Assembly: GCF_001995215.1 (NCBI RefSeq)
Contig: NZ_MUXN01000027.1
Span: 455,041 to 519,040 of the forward strand
From: Amycolatopsis azurea DSM 43854
GTDB lineage: Bacteria; Actinomycetota; Actinomycetes; Mycobacteriales; Pseudonocardiaceae
Direction of reading: 5' to 3'
DNA length: 64,000 bases
This document shows, piece after piece, positions 35,801 through 44,560 of this stretch; position 1 is the first letter of the stretch; every line of letters starts with the position of its first letter. The notes below the pieces were generated by a model. That model saw nothing but the letters and a program-made list of their open reading frames with translations. It did not search any database and was not told where the DNA came from. A program made the translations under genes and the position numbers.

Positions 35801-38800
35801 GCCGAGCGCGTCACGGACCTCGCGTTCGTTACCCTCGATGTCCAGCTCGCTGCGGGTCGGGTAGAGCTCGTCGACAGGCGACCCGTCGCGGAGGAACCTG
35901 TTGTGTTCCAAGGACAGGAACGTCCGCCCGAGGGTGTCGAACCCGGCGCGGGCGGGAGTGGCCGCATGGATCGCGGCCTGCTCGGCGGCGTGCTGTTCCG
36001 CAGGGCCGAGGTCGCCGTGGACGCGGCGGGCGTACCACGTGGTCCAGCCGCCGATGCCGGCCAGATGACGCCGGACGTACCCTGCGGTGTCCTGGTCCTC
36101 GCCGGGGTGATGGAGCACGGTGTCGTTGCTGTCCCAGGTTTCCTGGTGCCACGGCCCGAAAAGCGTCTTGAGGTACGTCGAGTCCGGTTGCAATGTGATG
36201 ATGACGCGGTCCATCGGATCGTAGAACAGCACCGAGCTGACGCCGGCGATCTTCGCGAACTCGAACCGCGGGGTCGCCGTGAAAAACGGTTCGTAGGTCC
36301 GGACGGGTTTGCCCTTGTTGTTGAAGATCGTCCAGCCGCTGCCGACCCAGCGCGCCGCACCATCCGGCCCGGGCTCCGCCTGTGCCTTCTGCTGAACCTC
36401 CCGGCCGAAACCGTCCGAAAAGGACAGATGGTGCCGGATGCGGCCGCGCTCGCCGGGCATCAGCTCGCTGAGATGTGTCTCGCGTGCGAGAGTGGCGGTC
36501 GCACACGGACGCGGTGACGCGTCGTCGAGGGTGTGCCAGAACGCCAGCTCGTCGTAGATCACCCGGGTGCTCGCGTCTCCCAAGAGGCCGCCCGGATCCT
36601 CGAGAGGATCGGCGAAATACCGGTCGATCTCGGTCCGGTCCAGATCCGCGCGGAAGCCGTCGAGTGAGTCCCCCAGCTGTTCCTCGCGCTTGCCCATCAC
36701 CGCCGTACCGGCGACCCGGCCGTGCGCGTCGTGGGCGACTTCGGCACGGTTCCGGTTGGCGTCGGTGACCAGCCGCGGCTGGAGGACGCGGTAATCGTTG
36801 CCGTTGCCGAGAATCCGCCCGTCCGCGTCCCGCTCCCCGACGGTGGTCACGTTGCCGACAGCGTCCGTGCTGCCCGTGACGAGCAGGTCGTACCGGTCGT
36901 ATGCCACCGTCGTGACTCCGCCGAACGGGTCGCGGAACCGGCGTGGCAGGAAGAAGTGTCGCCGCGCGAAGTCCCGCTCCTCCACCGGGTCGTCGTCGGG
37001 ACCCGGCGAGTAGCGAATCCGCCCGGACGGGATCCACCAGCCGCCGTCGATCTGCACGTACCCGGCGTCTGCCAGCACGTTCGTGTCGACGCGGTCACCG
37101 TAGAGCTGGGTCACGAGCCCGGTGGTGAACGCCTGGCGGTAGCTCTCGAAGGGCAGCGCCAACGCCTCGAGCACGCCCAGCGGGAGCGGGCCGGTCAGGT
37201 CGTCGCGCCGGAACAGCGTGCGGTTGTGCTCGATCATCCGCCGGCCGGCAGGACCGGGCTCGGGATCCTGATTTTCGTAAGGCAGTTCGACGCGGACCGC
37301 GTCCAGTTCGGCGCGCAGCTCGGTCAAGGAGAACAAGTCCTTTGTGGGCGAGACCCCGAGCACCTCGAATGCCCTGGTCTCGCAGCGCTGTGGGAGGCGA
37401 TGGTCGTCGGGACCGTCGACCACGTTGGTGAAGTCGTTCTCGGTGACGACGACGTGCAGCCGTCGCTGCTTGTCCTGGTCGGCCGCGGTGAGTGCCGCAT
37501 CGGGTTCGCGGCGACCGTAGGCGACGGTGGCGGAACGCAGGACGTTGCCGAAGGTGTCGATGTCGAGTACCAGCTCGTGTCCGATGCGCGGGTCGGCTTG
37601 CCGTTCGTGGTGCGCGGTCAGGGTTTCCCTCGGCGTGGCGAGGAAGACCGCGTGTCGCAAGCCTTCGTTGTCGGGCGTTCGCTGCAGCGCGCGCTGGAGC
37701 AGCTCGACGGTGTAGTTGTGCTCGGTGACCAGGTACGGCTTGCCTTCCGCGGCGCTGCCGTCGAGGGCGTAGACCTCTTGACGCAGCGGCAGTCCCTTCA
37801 GCGCGCGGCGGGCCTGGCGTGCCTCGTCCGCGGTGAGTCCCGGAGGCACCACCGAGTCAGGCAGCGGGAGGGTGTCGGGGAAGTATTCGTGCGCGTACTG
37901 CCGGGAGATGCGGTGTTCGTCGAGGAAAGCCCCGGTGTGGAACCAGGTCCGGGTCAGCACCGGCGGCACATGCGACTCGGCGCCGAGGTTCGCCGCGTCG
38001 GGCAGCAGGTCGTCGTGCCCCAGCACCGCGAGCTGTTCCGTGTCACGCTGCTCGACCATGCCGAACCCGCGGAACTCGCGCTCCACGCCGTCGAAGTGAC
38101 CGTGGTGGTAGGCGTATACGGTGGTGAACCGGTTCCGGCCCACGAGGTCCACTGTGTCGACGCGCTCGACGACCTGCACCGGGAACGGTAGCCGCGTGCC
38201 CCACGGCCGCCCGGCCATCCGGTCCGCCGCGGAGAACCGCGTCGACGGCGCGTACGAGACGTGCGTCTCCACGCCCAGGTTGTTGCGCGCGGAAATCAGC
38301 AGGTGCGGTTTCACACCGCCCATGAGGTCAAGGAACTTCAATGGCCTGGTGGCGTCGCCGGGCAGCGGTGACGACCACACGAGACACGCCGTGCCGGTGC
38401 CGAGGAGGTCCACGACGCTGACCTGCGTCACGTTGTCGACCCGCGGAAACGAGACGCCGAGGTCGCGTGCCGCGCTCCAGCTGTTGCCCGATTGGTTCCG
38501 GTAGAGCCGCGTGCCCCGCGGGTGCAGGTAGATCAAGTCGGTCGTACCCGAGCCATCGACGTCGGCGAGCCGCAGCCGCGCCGGGTCGAACTGGGCTGTG
38601 TCGTCCAGCCATGGTGCGTCGTCCATCGCGACCTTGGCGCCGAACCGGCCGTAACCGAGGTTGGGCCAGTAGCAGATCTCGCCGTTGCGGACGCGGACGA
38701 GGTCGGTCAGTCCGTCACCGGACATGTCCGCGAAGTGGATCGACTGGCTTTCCTCGGCGAAGATGAGTCGCGGCCCGGCTTCCTCGTCGTCGGGGACGAA

Positions 38801-40534
38801 CGTCCGCCCGGCGAGATCGAAACCGTCCTCACCGAGCGAGCGGTACCAGGTGAACGCCTGCTCGCCGGTGAGCAGCACGTCCACGTGCCCGTCGCCGTTG
38901 AGATCGACGAACCGCAGGTTGGCGTCATTCCAGTCGAGATCGGGGCGCGCGGTGAAGGCTCGGAACAGTCCCCAGCCGTGGTCGACGGTGCGTTCGGTGA
39001 ACCCGGGTGTGCGACCGCCGAACTCGACCAGGTCGAGGCTGCCGTCACCGGCGAGGTCGAGCAACTGCTGGCGCCCGCCGTTGAGCGCCGCCTCCGTCGG
39101 CCGGCGCGTCGTCTGGAGGGGGCCGAACCGGCCGTCACCGAGGTTGGGCTTGTAGAACCAGGCACCGGCCTGCTCGGTCAGGATTCCGGAGCGGCCGTCA
39201 CCGTCGAGGTCGACCCAGCGGTACGCGGGTTCACCGAGCCCGACCGGGACGTTGGCCAGCGCGTCGCGGTCCAGCGCGTGAACGCAGGTGTCGATCACCG
39301 CCTCGCTGTAATCCAGCTCCAGCGGCGGCAGCGACCGCTTGACGTACCCGCCGTCCGTGCGCCGGAACCCGTGCCGGACCACGGAACCCAGGACCGACAA
39401 CACCTGTTCACCGCGGACGGCATCACCGCGATACCGCAATTCGGTCGCGCGGACCAGGCAATCCCGCCCGACGCCTGGCTCGTCCGGGAAGTGATGGAAC
39501 ATCAATACTCGCCGGCACAACCGGTAGTCGCGGACCTCGAATCCGGCGCGATAGCCGGAGAACGGATCGAGCCGCGCCGACCACGGCCGGTCCTCGACAG
39601 GCGTCGGGTTGTCAGCATCATGCTCGCCGTAGTCGAACACGACCTCGAAGTGCCAGCCCACGTCGTGAGTCTCGCCGGGCACCCGGTTGCCGTACCTGAT
39701 CCGCTTCAGATACCGCTGGACGGTCCGGGCGGCGGCGTCACGGTTGCGTTCGTGACTCGCCCGGAAGTCGACTCCCACGGCGTCCTCGGCCTTGTATCCA
39801 TAGTGGACTTCGTTGCCGACGGCGTCATGGCTCGCACAGATCAACCAGCTGAACACCCGAAGCGGGTCACGCGGATCGGCGATGCGGCTCTCGGCCGTAC
39901 GGCCGTAGAAGGTGGTGACGTCGTCCCGGCTGATCGAACGCCAGTGCGTTTCGCCGGTGTCCACCGCCGTCCACCACTCGATGCGGGCGAACAGGCCCTC
40001 GATCCGCGGACGGTACCGCCGCACGGTGAAGCCACGGCCGTCCTCGTCCCGGTGATACGTTTCGGCGACCCCGCTCGCGGTCAGCACCGGCACGAGATCT
40101 TCTGCACCGGACAACAGGAACGTGTCTTCCGAGTCCTTCGCGGCCCCCTCACGATAGGTCGGGAGGCCCTTGTCGGTCTTCCGGGTGACCGACGGGAGCC
40201 CGAGCCGCCAGCCGAGCCCGAACGGGCCGTTGCCCGATCCAGAGTCATAGCCGAGTTCGAGCGCGGGACCGAACCCGTTCCGGCCAGGACTCGCCTCGAG
40301 CGGGACGGTCAGCGAGCCGGTACCGGTAGCCGGGTTCGCGCTGAATTTCTCACCGATACCGCGGATCGCCCCGCCGCCCTTGGGCACCGATACCGACGGT
40401 GCGATCGGCACCCCCGGCGCCGGAGACCCGCTGTCCCCCGGTGACGACGTCGCCGGTCCGGTCGGCTGTACCTCCGGTGTCGGGACATGTCGGGATTCCT
40501 GCGCCACGACCGCACCCACCCCCTTCGGAGACAC
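32891..40534 (-). CDS. fused TcB-TcC RHS cocoon protein with C-terminal cargo domain
   Basis: About 2547 residues. TcB-TcC proteins form a hollow shell that carries a toxic C-terminal fragment into the TcA pore. Order: SpvB domain (about 50-130, FSANPATGTGSLTVPL), FG-GAP/VCBS repeats (WVDLDGDGRSG, FVDLNGDGHVDVLLTG), TcdB middle part, many RHS/YD repeats, and the RHS core end near 2150-2180 (RYRYTGKERDSETGLYYHGARYY split here: YTGKERDSETGLYYH, then GRWTAADPIGLGDGINVYAY). The Asp-containing DPIG and DPQG region is where TcC proteins self-cleave. The remaining 365 residues are cargo: a DHILEIQ motif near 2330, then a Gly/Ala-rich hydrophobic tail. Start GTG 40534 (GAGGGAG upstream); GTG 40507 is an alternative. 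Confidence 0.92.
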   Translation of the reverse strand: MSPKGVGAVVAQESRHVPTPEVQPTGPATSSPGDSGSPAPGVPIAPSVSVPKGGGAIRGIGEKFSANPATGTGSLTVPLEASPGRNGFGPALELGYDSGSGNGPFGLGWRLGLPSVTRKTDKGLPTYREGAAKDSEDTFLLSGAEDLVPVLTASGVAETYHRDEDGRGFTVRRYRPRIEGLFARIEWWTAVDTGETHWRSISRDDVTTFYGRTAESRIADPRDPLRVFSWLICASHDAVGNEVHYGYKAEDAVGVDFRASHERNRDAAARTVQRYLKRIRYGNRVPGETHDVGWHFEVVFDYGEHDADNPTPVEDRPWSARLDPFSGYRAGFEVRDYRLCRRVLMFHHFPDEPGVGRDCLVRATELRYRGDAVRGEQVLSVLGSVVRHGFRRTDGGYVKRSLPPLELDYSEAVIDTCVHALDRDALANVPVGLGEPAYRWVDLDGDGRSGILTEQAGAWFYKPNLGDGRFGPLQTTRRPTEAALNGGRQQLLDLAGDGSLDLVEFGGRTPGFTERTVDHGWGLFRAFTARPDLDWNDANLRFVDLNGDGHVDVLLTGEQAFTWYRSLGEDGFDLAGRTFVPDDEEAGPRLIFAEESQSIHFADMSGDGLTDLVRVRNGEICYWPNLGYGRFGAKVAMDDAPWLDDTAQFDPARLRLADVDGSGTTDLIYLHPRGTRLYRNQSGNSWSAARDLGVSFPRVDNVTQVSVVDLLGTGTACLVWSSPLPGDATRPLKFLDLMGGVKPHLLISARNNLGVETHVSYAPSTRFSAADRMAGRPWGTRLPFPVQVVERVDTVDLVGRNRFTTVYAYHHGHFDGVEREFRGFGMVEQRDTEQLAVLGHDDLLPDAANLGAESHVPPVLTRTWFHTGAFLDEHRISRQYAHEYFPDTLPLPDSVVPPGLTADEARQARRALKGLPLRQEVYALDGSAAEGKPYLVTEHNYTVELLQRALQRTPDNEGLRHAVFLATPRETLTAHHERQADPRIGHELVLDIDTFGNVLRSATVAYGRREPDAALTAADQDKQRRLHVVVTENDFTNVVDGPDDHRLPQRCETRAFEVLGVSPTKDLFSLTELRAELDAVRVELPYENQDPEPGPAGRRMIEHNRTLFRRDDLTGPLPLGVLEALALPFESYRQAFTTGLVTQLYGDRVDTNVLADAGYVQIDGGWWIPSGRIRYSPGPDDDPVEERDFARRHFFLPRRFRDPFGGVTTVAYDRYDLLVTGSTDAVGNVTTVGERDADGRILGNGNDYRVLQPRLVTDANRNRAEVAHDAHGRVAGTAVMGKREEQLGDSLDGFRADLDRTEIDRYFADPLEDPGGLLGDASTRVIYDELAFWHTLDDASPRPCATATLARETHLSELMPGERGRIRHHLSFSDGFGREVQQKAQAEPGPDGAARWVGSGWTIFNNKGKPVRTYEPFFTATPRFEFAKIAGVSSVLFYDPMDRVIITLQPDSTYLKTLFGPWHQETWDSNDTVLHHPGEDQDTAGYVRRHLAGIGGWTTWYARRVHGDLGPAEQHAAEQAAIHAATPARAGFDTLGRTFLSLEHNRFLRDGSPVDELYPTRSELDIEGNEREVRDALGRVVMRYGHDMLGSRVLRSGMDTGGGPVLLDVLGKPRYSWNSRGFRFRTEYDSLRRPVRSYLSGPGLAGELLHQCTEYGEVRPDAEAKNLRGQVVRQFDDAGVSTYEGYDFKGNLLDAGRQLAAGYRELPDWNGQVPLEDQVFAGHTRYDALNRPTSMTTPDGSVIRSSYNEASLLERLDAELRDSGEVTTFVTNLDYNARGQRLAVELGNGAETVYEYDPLTFRMTRLRTRRGAERLQNLTYTFDPVGNVTGLRDDAQQTVFFRNRVVDPSASYTYDAVYRLISATGREHLGQTAPDSTDAPRAGLSHPGDGAAMAHYVQRYVYDAVGNILRMAHRAGDAGWTRDYTYAEPSLLEPGHVSNRLSHTTSDGEVATPPAFGYDEQGNITAMPELPSMRWDPQDRLQATSRQALGNGTPETTYYVYDATGQRVRKVTELAGETPRRKAERIYLGSFEVYREYGGDDQVSLERETLHILDDKQRVALVETRTLGTDEGAETLLRYQLANHLGSAVLELDDAGRVISYEEYHPYGSTAYQAVRSATEAPKRYRYTGKERDSETGLYYHGARYYLPWLGRWTAADPIGLGDGINVYAYCHDDPTGRNDPQGTDDNSTLAPPAPQGFGLTFGGGQGIRIGPLSPSPGQCDELNPRCRGFTLGPNNNDNSSGFGTAGTAGLGTNLVTRNPAGFTLPVPNSYDEEKLAAYREGVINREVGVNPDPPPVQRTQRAAGGAASRAFRVTTPQPTAPAPGGMGYQADHILEIQHDLTGQSGRSIDDYRWQDGRQNVTEGSQSRVLKQGLPQGEPAGGVARAAEARNLTNLEGFRTGVRSAGVGLMFAGPALTAWSASNTDNSTVRATGYAAAAGEAGGAAYYGYGRWLLGAGTPAGRVAMSAGGAAAGIAGGIGQAVLSGYQAYEEFRRGDNVAGSIDAAASIGGVMLAIGVATGGTGLVVAGVALGLFALGFHLGRWGGLW

Positions 40535-40736
40535 GGCTCCCTCGGCAATCGATCGGGACTGTCTCGGTGAAAAGGATTGCCGCGAAGAGCCGCGGCGTCT
40601 CCGTTCAGGCGCGAAGTCGATCGGGCGGCGTTTCCCTGCCCGACAAGGCTGCGCGCACTGCCCTTCCGGGCGAATGGCGACAATGACCCCCGCAGTACTC
40701 CTACCTGCCGCGCCGATCACCCGCTACCTGATCCTG

Positions 40737-41582
40737 CTAATTCAGGAAGTCGCCGCGGTAGTCCTTGGCCCACTGGGCATAGGTGCGGCCCGGTCGGCCG
40801 GTGATCCTTTCGATGGTGTCGGTGATCGGTGCCGGGCGGTCGAGGTGACGGGCCCAGTCGTCGAGCAGGACGTCGGCGGGCGCGTGCGGGCCCATGGCCG
40901 TTCGGGCTTGCACCACGGGCAGTTCCTCGTACCGGAGCGGTCGGTCGAGCGCTTCGGCCAGGAGCGCGATCTGCTCCGCGTGGGTCAGGGATTGCGGGCC
41001 GGTGACCGGGTAGGTCCGGCCGGCGTGGGCGTCGTCGGTGAGGGCCGCCACGGCGATGGCCGCGAAGTCGGCGGGGTGGATCGGTGCGCCGGCGGCCTGG
41101 GCGTACGGGCCTCGGACGACGTCGCCTGCCCGTACCTGCCCCGGCACGTCGAACGCCCACTGGATGGGGTTGGCGGCGGACAGTTCCAGGCGCAGCATCG
41201 TCCACTCCAGACCGGAGTCGCGGAGCTGCTGCTCGATGTCGTGGTGGAAGGCGGCGACGGGGTGGGGCTGCTCGGCCGCGGTGTCGTCCACCGAGCCCGA
41301 GGATTGGAAGACGACGCGCCGCACGCCGGCTTCCTTCGCGGCGGCCAGGAAAGCCGGTGCGAAGCCAGGTACGACGGCCAGCAGGAACACCGTTGACACG
41401 CCGCGCATCGCGGTCGCCAGGGACTCGGGGTCGGCCAGGTCGCCGGCGACGACGTCGGTGGTGGCCGGGAGGCCGGTGTTCTCCGGGTCGCGGGTCAAGG
41501 CGCGCACAGGGTGGCCGGCGGCGGTGAGCTGGCCGACGATCTCACGGCCGACGGGGGCGGTGGCGGCGGTGACGAGGATCAT
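40737..41582 (-). CDS. NmrA-like NAD(P)-binding protein (quinone-oxidoreductase-like)
   Basis: A 281-residue Rossmann protein: ILVTAATAPVGREIVGQL at the N-terminus, VVFQSSGSVDDT and WTMLRLELSAANPIQWAF in the core. This is the NmrA/QOR2-like group found next to many actinomycete regulators; it binds NAD(P) and may act on quinones or sense redox state. The ATG at 41582 has AGGAGAA upstream. Its 3' end is about 200 bases from the TcB-TcC start; nothing links it functionally to the toxin. Confidence 0.88.
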   Translation of the reverse strand: MILVTAATAPVGREIVGQLTAAGHPVRALTRDPENTGLPATTDVVAGDLADPESLATAMRGVSTVFLLAVVPGFAPAFLAAAKEAGVRRVVFQSSGSVDDTAAEQPHPVAAFHHDIEQQLRDSGLEWTMLRLELSAANPIQWAFDVPGQVRAGDVVRGPYAQAAGAPIHPADFAAIAVAALTDDAHAGRTYPVTGPQSLTHAEQIALLAEALDRPLRYEELPVVQARTAMGPHAPADVLLDDWARHLDRPAPITDTIERITGRPGRTYAQWAKDYRGDFLN

Positions 41583-41663
41583 GATGGTTCTCCTTCTGGT
41601 GCAAGGGATCGGTGGGGTGGGGACGCGACACCTGGGCGGGTCGCGTCCCCTGCGGAACTCGGG

Positions 41664-42368
41664 TCAGAGGCTGGAGAGGTCGATGGCGTCGGCCATCGCC
41701 TGCAAGCCGGCGTCGTTGGGGTGCAGCCGGTCGCCGGCGTCGAACTCGGCGCGCAGTGCGGCCGGGTCGGCGGGATCGGCCAGGACGGCGGCGAAGTCCA
41801 CCACCGCGTCGTACTCGCCGCCCGTGCGGATCCAGCGGTTGACCTCGCCGCGGGTCTGTTCACCGCGCGGGCTGTCCAGCATCGAGCCCTTCATCGGGGT
41901 GACGGTGCCGCCGATGATCCTGACGCCGCGGTCGCGGGCGGCCCGGATCAGCTTCCGGTGTGCCTGGATCAGCTCGGCGCCGGTGACCTCCGGGTCGAAG
42001 CCGATGTCGTTGAGCGCCTGGGTGACGACGACGCTGCGCACGCCCGGCTGGTCGAGGACGTCGCGGCGGAACCGCGACAGAGCGCTGTCACCGCAGCAGT
42101 CGGAATCATCCAGCACCCGGTTGCCCGCGATGCCCGCGTTGAGCACCGCCAGCGGCTCACGGGACGCGACCAGCCGTTCGGCCAACTGGTCGGGATAGCG
42201 GTTGTCGGCGTTCTTGGTGGCGCTGACGCCGTCGGTGATCGAGTCTCCGAACGTGACGACCGCGGACCGGGCCGGACCGCCTGCGATGTCCACACCGGAC
42301 AGGTAGTACCAGGAGTGGCTCTCGGCGGTGTACGCCTCCTGCGCGCGGGCACCCGGGTACGGCGGGCT
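41664..42368 (-). pseudogene. 5'-truncated SGNH/GDSL hydrolase
   Basis: About 235 residues of an SGNH hydrolase: block I TFGDSITDG (nucleophile Ser), block III-like QALNDIG, and the C-terminal DRLHPNDAG with Asp and His. The family's usual N-terminal jelly-roll/signal part is missing; recognisable sequence begins near SHSWYYLSGVDI (about 42345). Upstream the reading frame runs into the antisense of the LuxR fragment, so a deletion has joined two divergent genes. The catalytic core is complete, so a short active product cannot be excluded, but it would lack its export signal. Confidence 0.7.
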
Positions 42369-42389
42369 CTGCTCGACGCGGCAGGCCGC

Positions 42390-42992
42390 GACCGGCAGCG
42401 GCGCGAACTGGTCGAGCGGCGCACCGAACAGCTCCAGGACTTGGCGACGCGGGTGACCGCTGACCGCCCGGTGCCGGCGGCGCACCTGGCCGCGTTCCAC
42501 GCCGAGATCGCGCAGAACGATTCGCGGCTGTGGGCCGCCGCGGTGGCGGCGTGGCGTGGCCGGTCCCAGCCCTACGAACTCGCCCAGGCGCTGTTCGGCA
42601 TGGCCGAGTCGGCGCTGTCAGCGGGCGACCGCGCCGCCGCGCAGGACCCGCTGCGGGAAGCCGCGTCCCTCGCCGACGACCTCGGCGCCGGGCACCTCCG
42701 TCGCGAGATCGACCTGCTCGCGGCCCGCGGCCGCGTCGATCTCGCCTCGCCCGAACCCCCACCCACACCACCGCCCGCGGATCCGTTCGGCCTGACCGCC
42801 CGGGAACTGGACGTGCTGCGTCTGCTGGCCGATGGGCTGACCAACAGCCAGATCGCCGCGTCACTGTTCATCTCCGCCAGCACAGCCGGCGTACACGTCT
42901 CCCGGATCCTGGCCAAACTCGGTGCCGGCCGCCGCACGGAGGCCGCCGCCATCGCCCACCGCGCCGGCCTGCTCCGCCGGCTCGACGATTGA
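42390..42992 (+). pseudogene. 5'-truncated LuxR-family regulator
   Basis: About 200 residues: a helical stretch (AHLAAFHAEIAQNDSRLWAA, AAWRGRSQPYELAQALFGMA) followed by a LuxR HTH (FGLTARELDVLRLLADGLTN, SQIAASLFISASTAGVHVSR). This is the C-terminal fifth of a LAL-type regulator; the ATPase and most of the middle are missing. Upstream the frame stays open by chance through antisense of the SGNH fragment, with no credible start. Head-to-head truncation of both genes indicates a deletion near 42350-42400. Confidence 0.75.
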
Positions 42993-43051
42993 GATGATCG
43001 CGGAACGGCGACGACGGGTTCGACTGCTCAGGCGGCCGGCGACCAACCAGT

Positions 43052-43945
43052 TCAGAACGCAGTGCGTAGGTCACTGCGGGGATCGCCCTGCACGACATGG
43101 GGTTCGTAGAGTCCTGCTCTGGCAGTCCGGCGCCACGGCCGTGCGAGCCGCACTGCCACGTCGATGTCAGTGTCCGGCGCGTCGCGATCGAGCTCTGCGA
43201 CGGCGAGACCGGGTCGCCCGTCGCTGTTAGCGCGTTGAATCCATCGCCCACCGGGTGCGACGAGGCCGGCTGGAGCCGTCGCGCTGAACTGGGCCGGGAC
43301 CGAGTAGGCGACCCAGTAGTTGTAGAGAGTGCCGTACGCCTGTGCCACGACCGACCTCGGCAGATCATCGACCATGACCGATGCCAGAACACAATCAACG
43401 TCCAGACTCTCGTACTCGGTAAACAACTCGGGGAAGTTGACCTCGATACAGAGGACGCAGCCGAACCGGAAGCCATCGACCTCGAAGACCAGCGGCGCCA
43501 CTCCTGGCGTGTACAGGTAGCTGATCTCGCTGTGCGACAGGTACCGCTTGTCATAGCGGCCTACCAGCTCGCCCCGATCGGAGACCACATACAGGCTGTT
43601 GTGCGGACGGTGTGCCCCGGACAACCGATGGATCGAACCGAACACCGTCCAGATCCCGAGCGCACCAGCGAGGTCGGCGACCGCCTCCGCTTCCTCCCGA
43701 ATCACATCCCAAGCTGCGCGCGACCAATCCGCCTCACACAACCCCCCGTCGCCATCCCCCGCCACCACATACTTGTCGGGATAGGTGATCGCCCCCTCCG
43801 GAAGCTGCACCAACCGGGCCCCCGCGGCGCTCGCCTCCCGCATCAAAGCCCGGATCTCCGATCCACTCTTGCGAAGACCGTCTCGATCCGACGGATCCTC
43901 CGGCACCGTGCTCTGCGCGACGGCCAACCGCAGCGTCTGACTCAT
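43052..43945 (-). CDS. carbon-nitrogen hydrolase (nitrilase superfamily)
   Basis: 297 residues with the nitrilase-superfamily triad: Glu in LPEGAITYP, Lys in YDKRYLSHSE and Cys in CVLCIEVNFPELF. These enzymes hydrolyse amides or nitriles through a Cys thioester. The ATG at 43945 opens MSQTLRLAVAQSTV, the standard beta-strand start; a longer reading to 44071 is Arg-rich and unlike the family. The upstream ribosome site is weak (AAGATGG). It appears to be monocistronic. The exact amide substrate is unknown. Confidence 0.92.
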   Translation of the reverse strand: MSQTLRLAVAQSTVPEDPSDRDGLRKSGSEIRALMREASAAGARLVQLPEGAITYPDKYVVAGDGDGGLCEADWSRAAWDVIREEAEAVADLAGALGIWTVFGSIHRLSGAHRPHNSLYVVSDRGELVGRYDKRYLSHSEISYLYTPGVAPLVFEVDGFRFGCVLCIEVNFPELFTEYESLDVDCVLASVMVDDLPRSVVAQAYGTLYNYWVAYSVPAQFSATAPAGLVAPGGRWIQRANSDGRPGLAVAELDRDAPDTDIDVAVRLARPWRRTARAGLYEPHVVQGDPRSDLRTAF

Positions 43946-44080
43946 ACGACCATCTTGCCGACCCCGGCCGGCCCGCCGCCGCGGCCTTTGGCGACGCGGC
44001 GGGCGATCGCCCGCTGAAGGGTCAGGTGCAGAGGGGACCAGCCAAGCCAGTTCCCTTCCGCACCTGACCACGCCACTAGG

Positions 44081-44404
44081 TCAGGAGTGTTCGTAACTCA
44101 TGAAGTAGCCGGCCCTCTCGAGCGGAGGAGACGACGGAGAGACGTACGTGGGTTTCCCCTCGCAGTGGGGTTTGGACCAGATGACCTGTCCTTGCCCGGA
44201 GTGGTTCTTCACGAACCCGTAAGGAGGAGCCGGATTGCCGAGTTCCAGGCACGTGGAGGCCACGGGCTTGTTGTAGCACTTTCCGTCCTTGCAGAACTGG
44301 ATCCAGACGGATTGGGTACCCGCCACCGCCGTCCCGGGAATAGCGAGAATCACTGTCCCGAGCACCGCGAGCATGGCTCCCATGCGGCCGAATCTTGCCA
44401 TCAT
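44081..44404 (-). CDS. small secreted protein with four cysteines
   Basis: 107 residues. An N-terminal signal peptide (MLAVLGTVILAIPGTAVAG, cleavage probably after AVA) leaves a mature domain of about 78 residues with four Cys (FCKDGKCYNK, STCLEL, PHCEGK), enough for two disulfides. I do not recognise the family. ATG 44404 has AAAGGA six bases upstream; a second ATG follows directly. It is divergent from the nSTAND-WD40 gene (about 155 bases between starts), so a shared control region is possible. Confidence 0.75.
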   Translation of the reverse strand: MMARFGRMGAMLAVLGTVILAIPGTAVAGTQSVWIQFCKDGKCYNKPVASTCLELGNPAPPYGFVKNHSGQGQVIWSKPHCEGKPTYVSPSSPPLERAGYFMSYEHS

Positions 44405-44560
44405 CTCGTTTCCTTTCAACGCTGTTGACCCGGATTCACGAATAGCGGCACGGTCGCGCCGCGTCACCTTTGTGTAGCAACGGAGGTGTGTTCGGCGCCG
44501 GGGCCTGGACACCGAACAACAACGTCCGGACAATGACTTTCCAGGGGAGGGGGTGGCATC

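Noticed and set aside
38492..40444. 650-residue plus-strand frame inside the Tc locus
   Set aside because: Shadow of the TcB-TcC coding strand; low-complexity Val/Arg/Gly composition, no start signal. Similar shadows at 24530-26896 and 33947-35536 were dropped for the same reason.
41511..42389. upstream part of the 493-residue plus-strand frame leading into the LuxR HTH
   Set aside because: Bases before about 42390 are antisense to the SGNH hydrolase and show no LuxR-type sequence; only the end is a real regulator fragment.
43998..44013. 16-base palindrome GCGGGCGATCGCCCGC
   Set aside because: It has no loop and lies 53 bases before the nitrilase start without other promoter signals; could be chance in GC-rich DNA.
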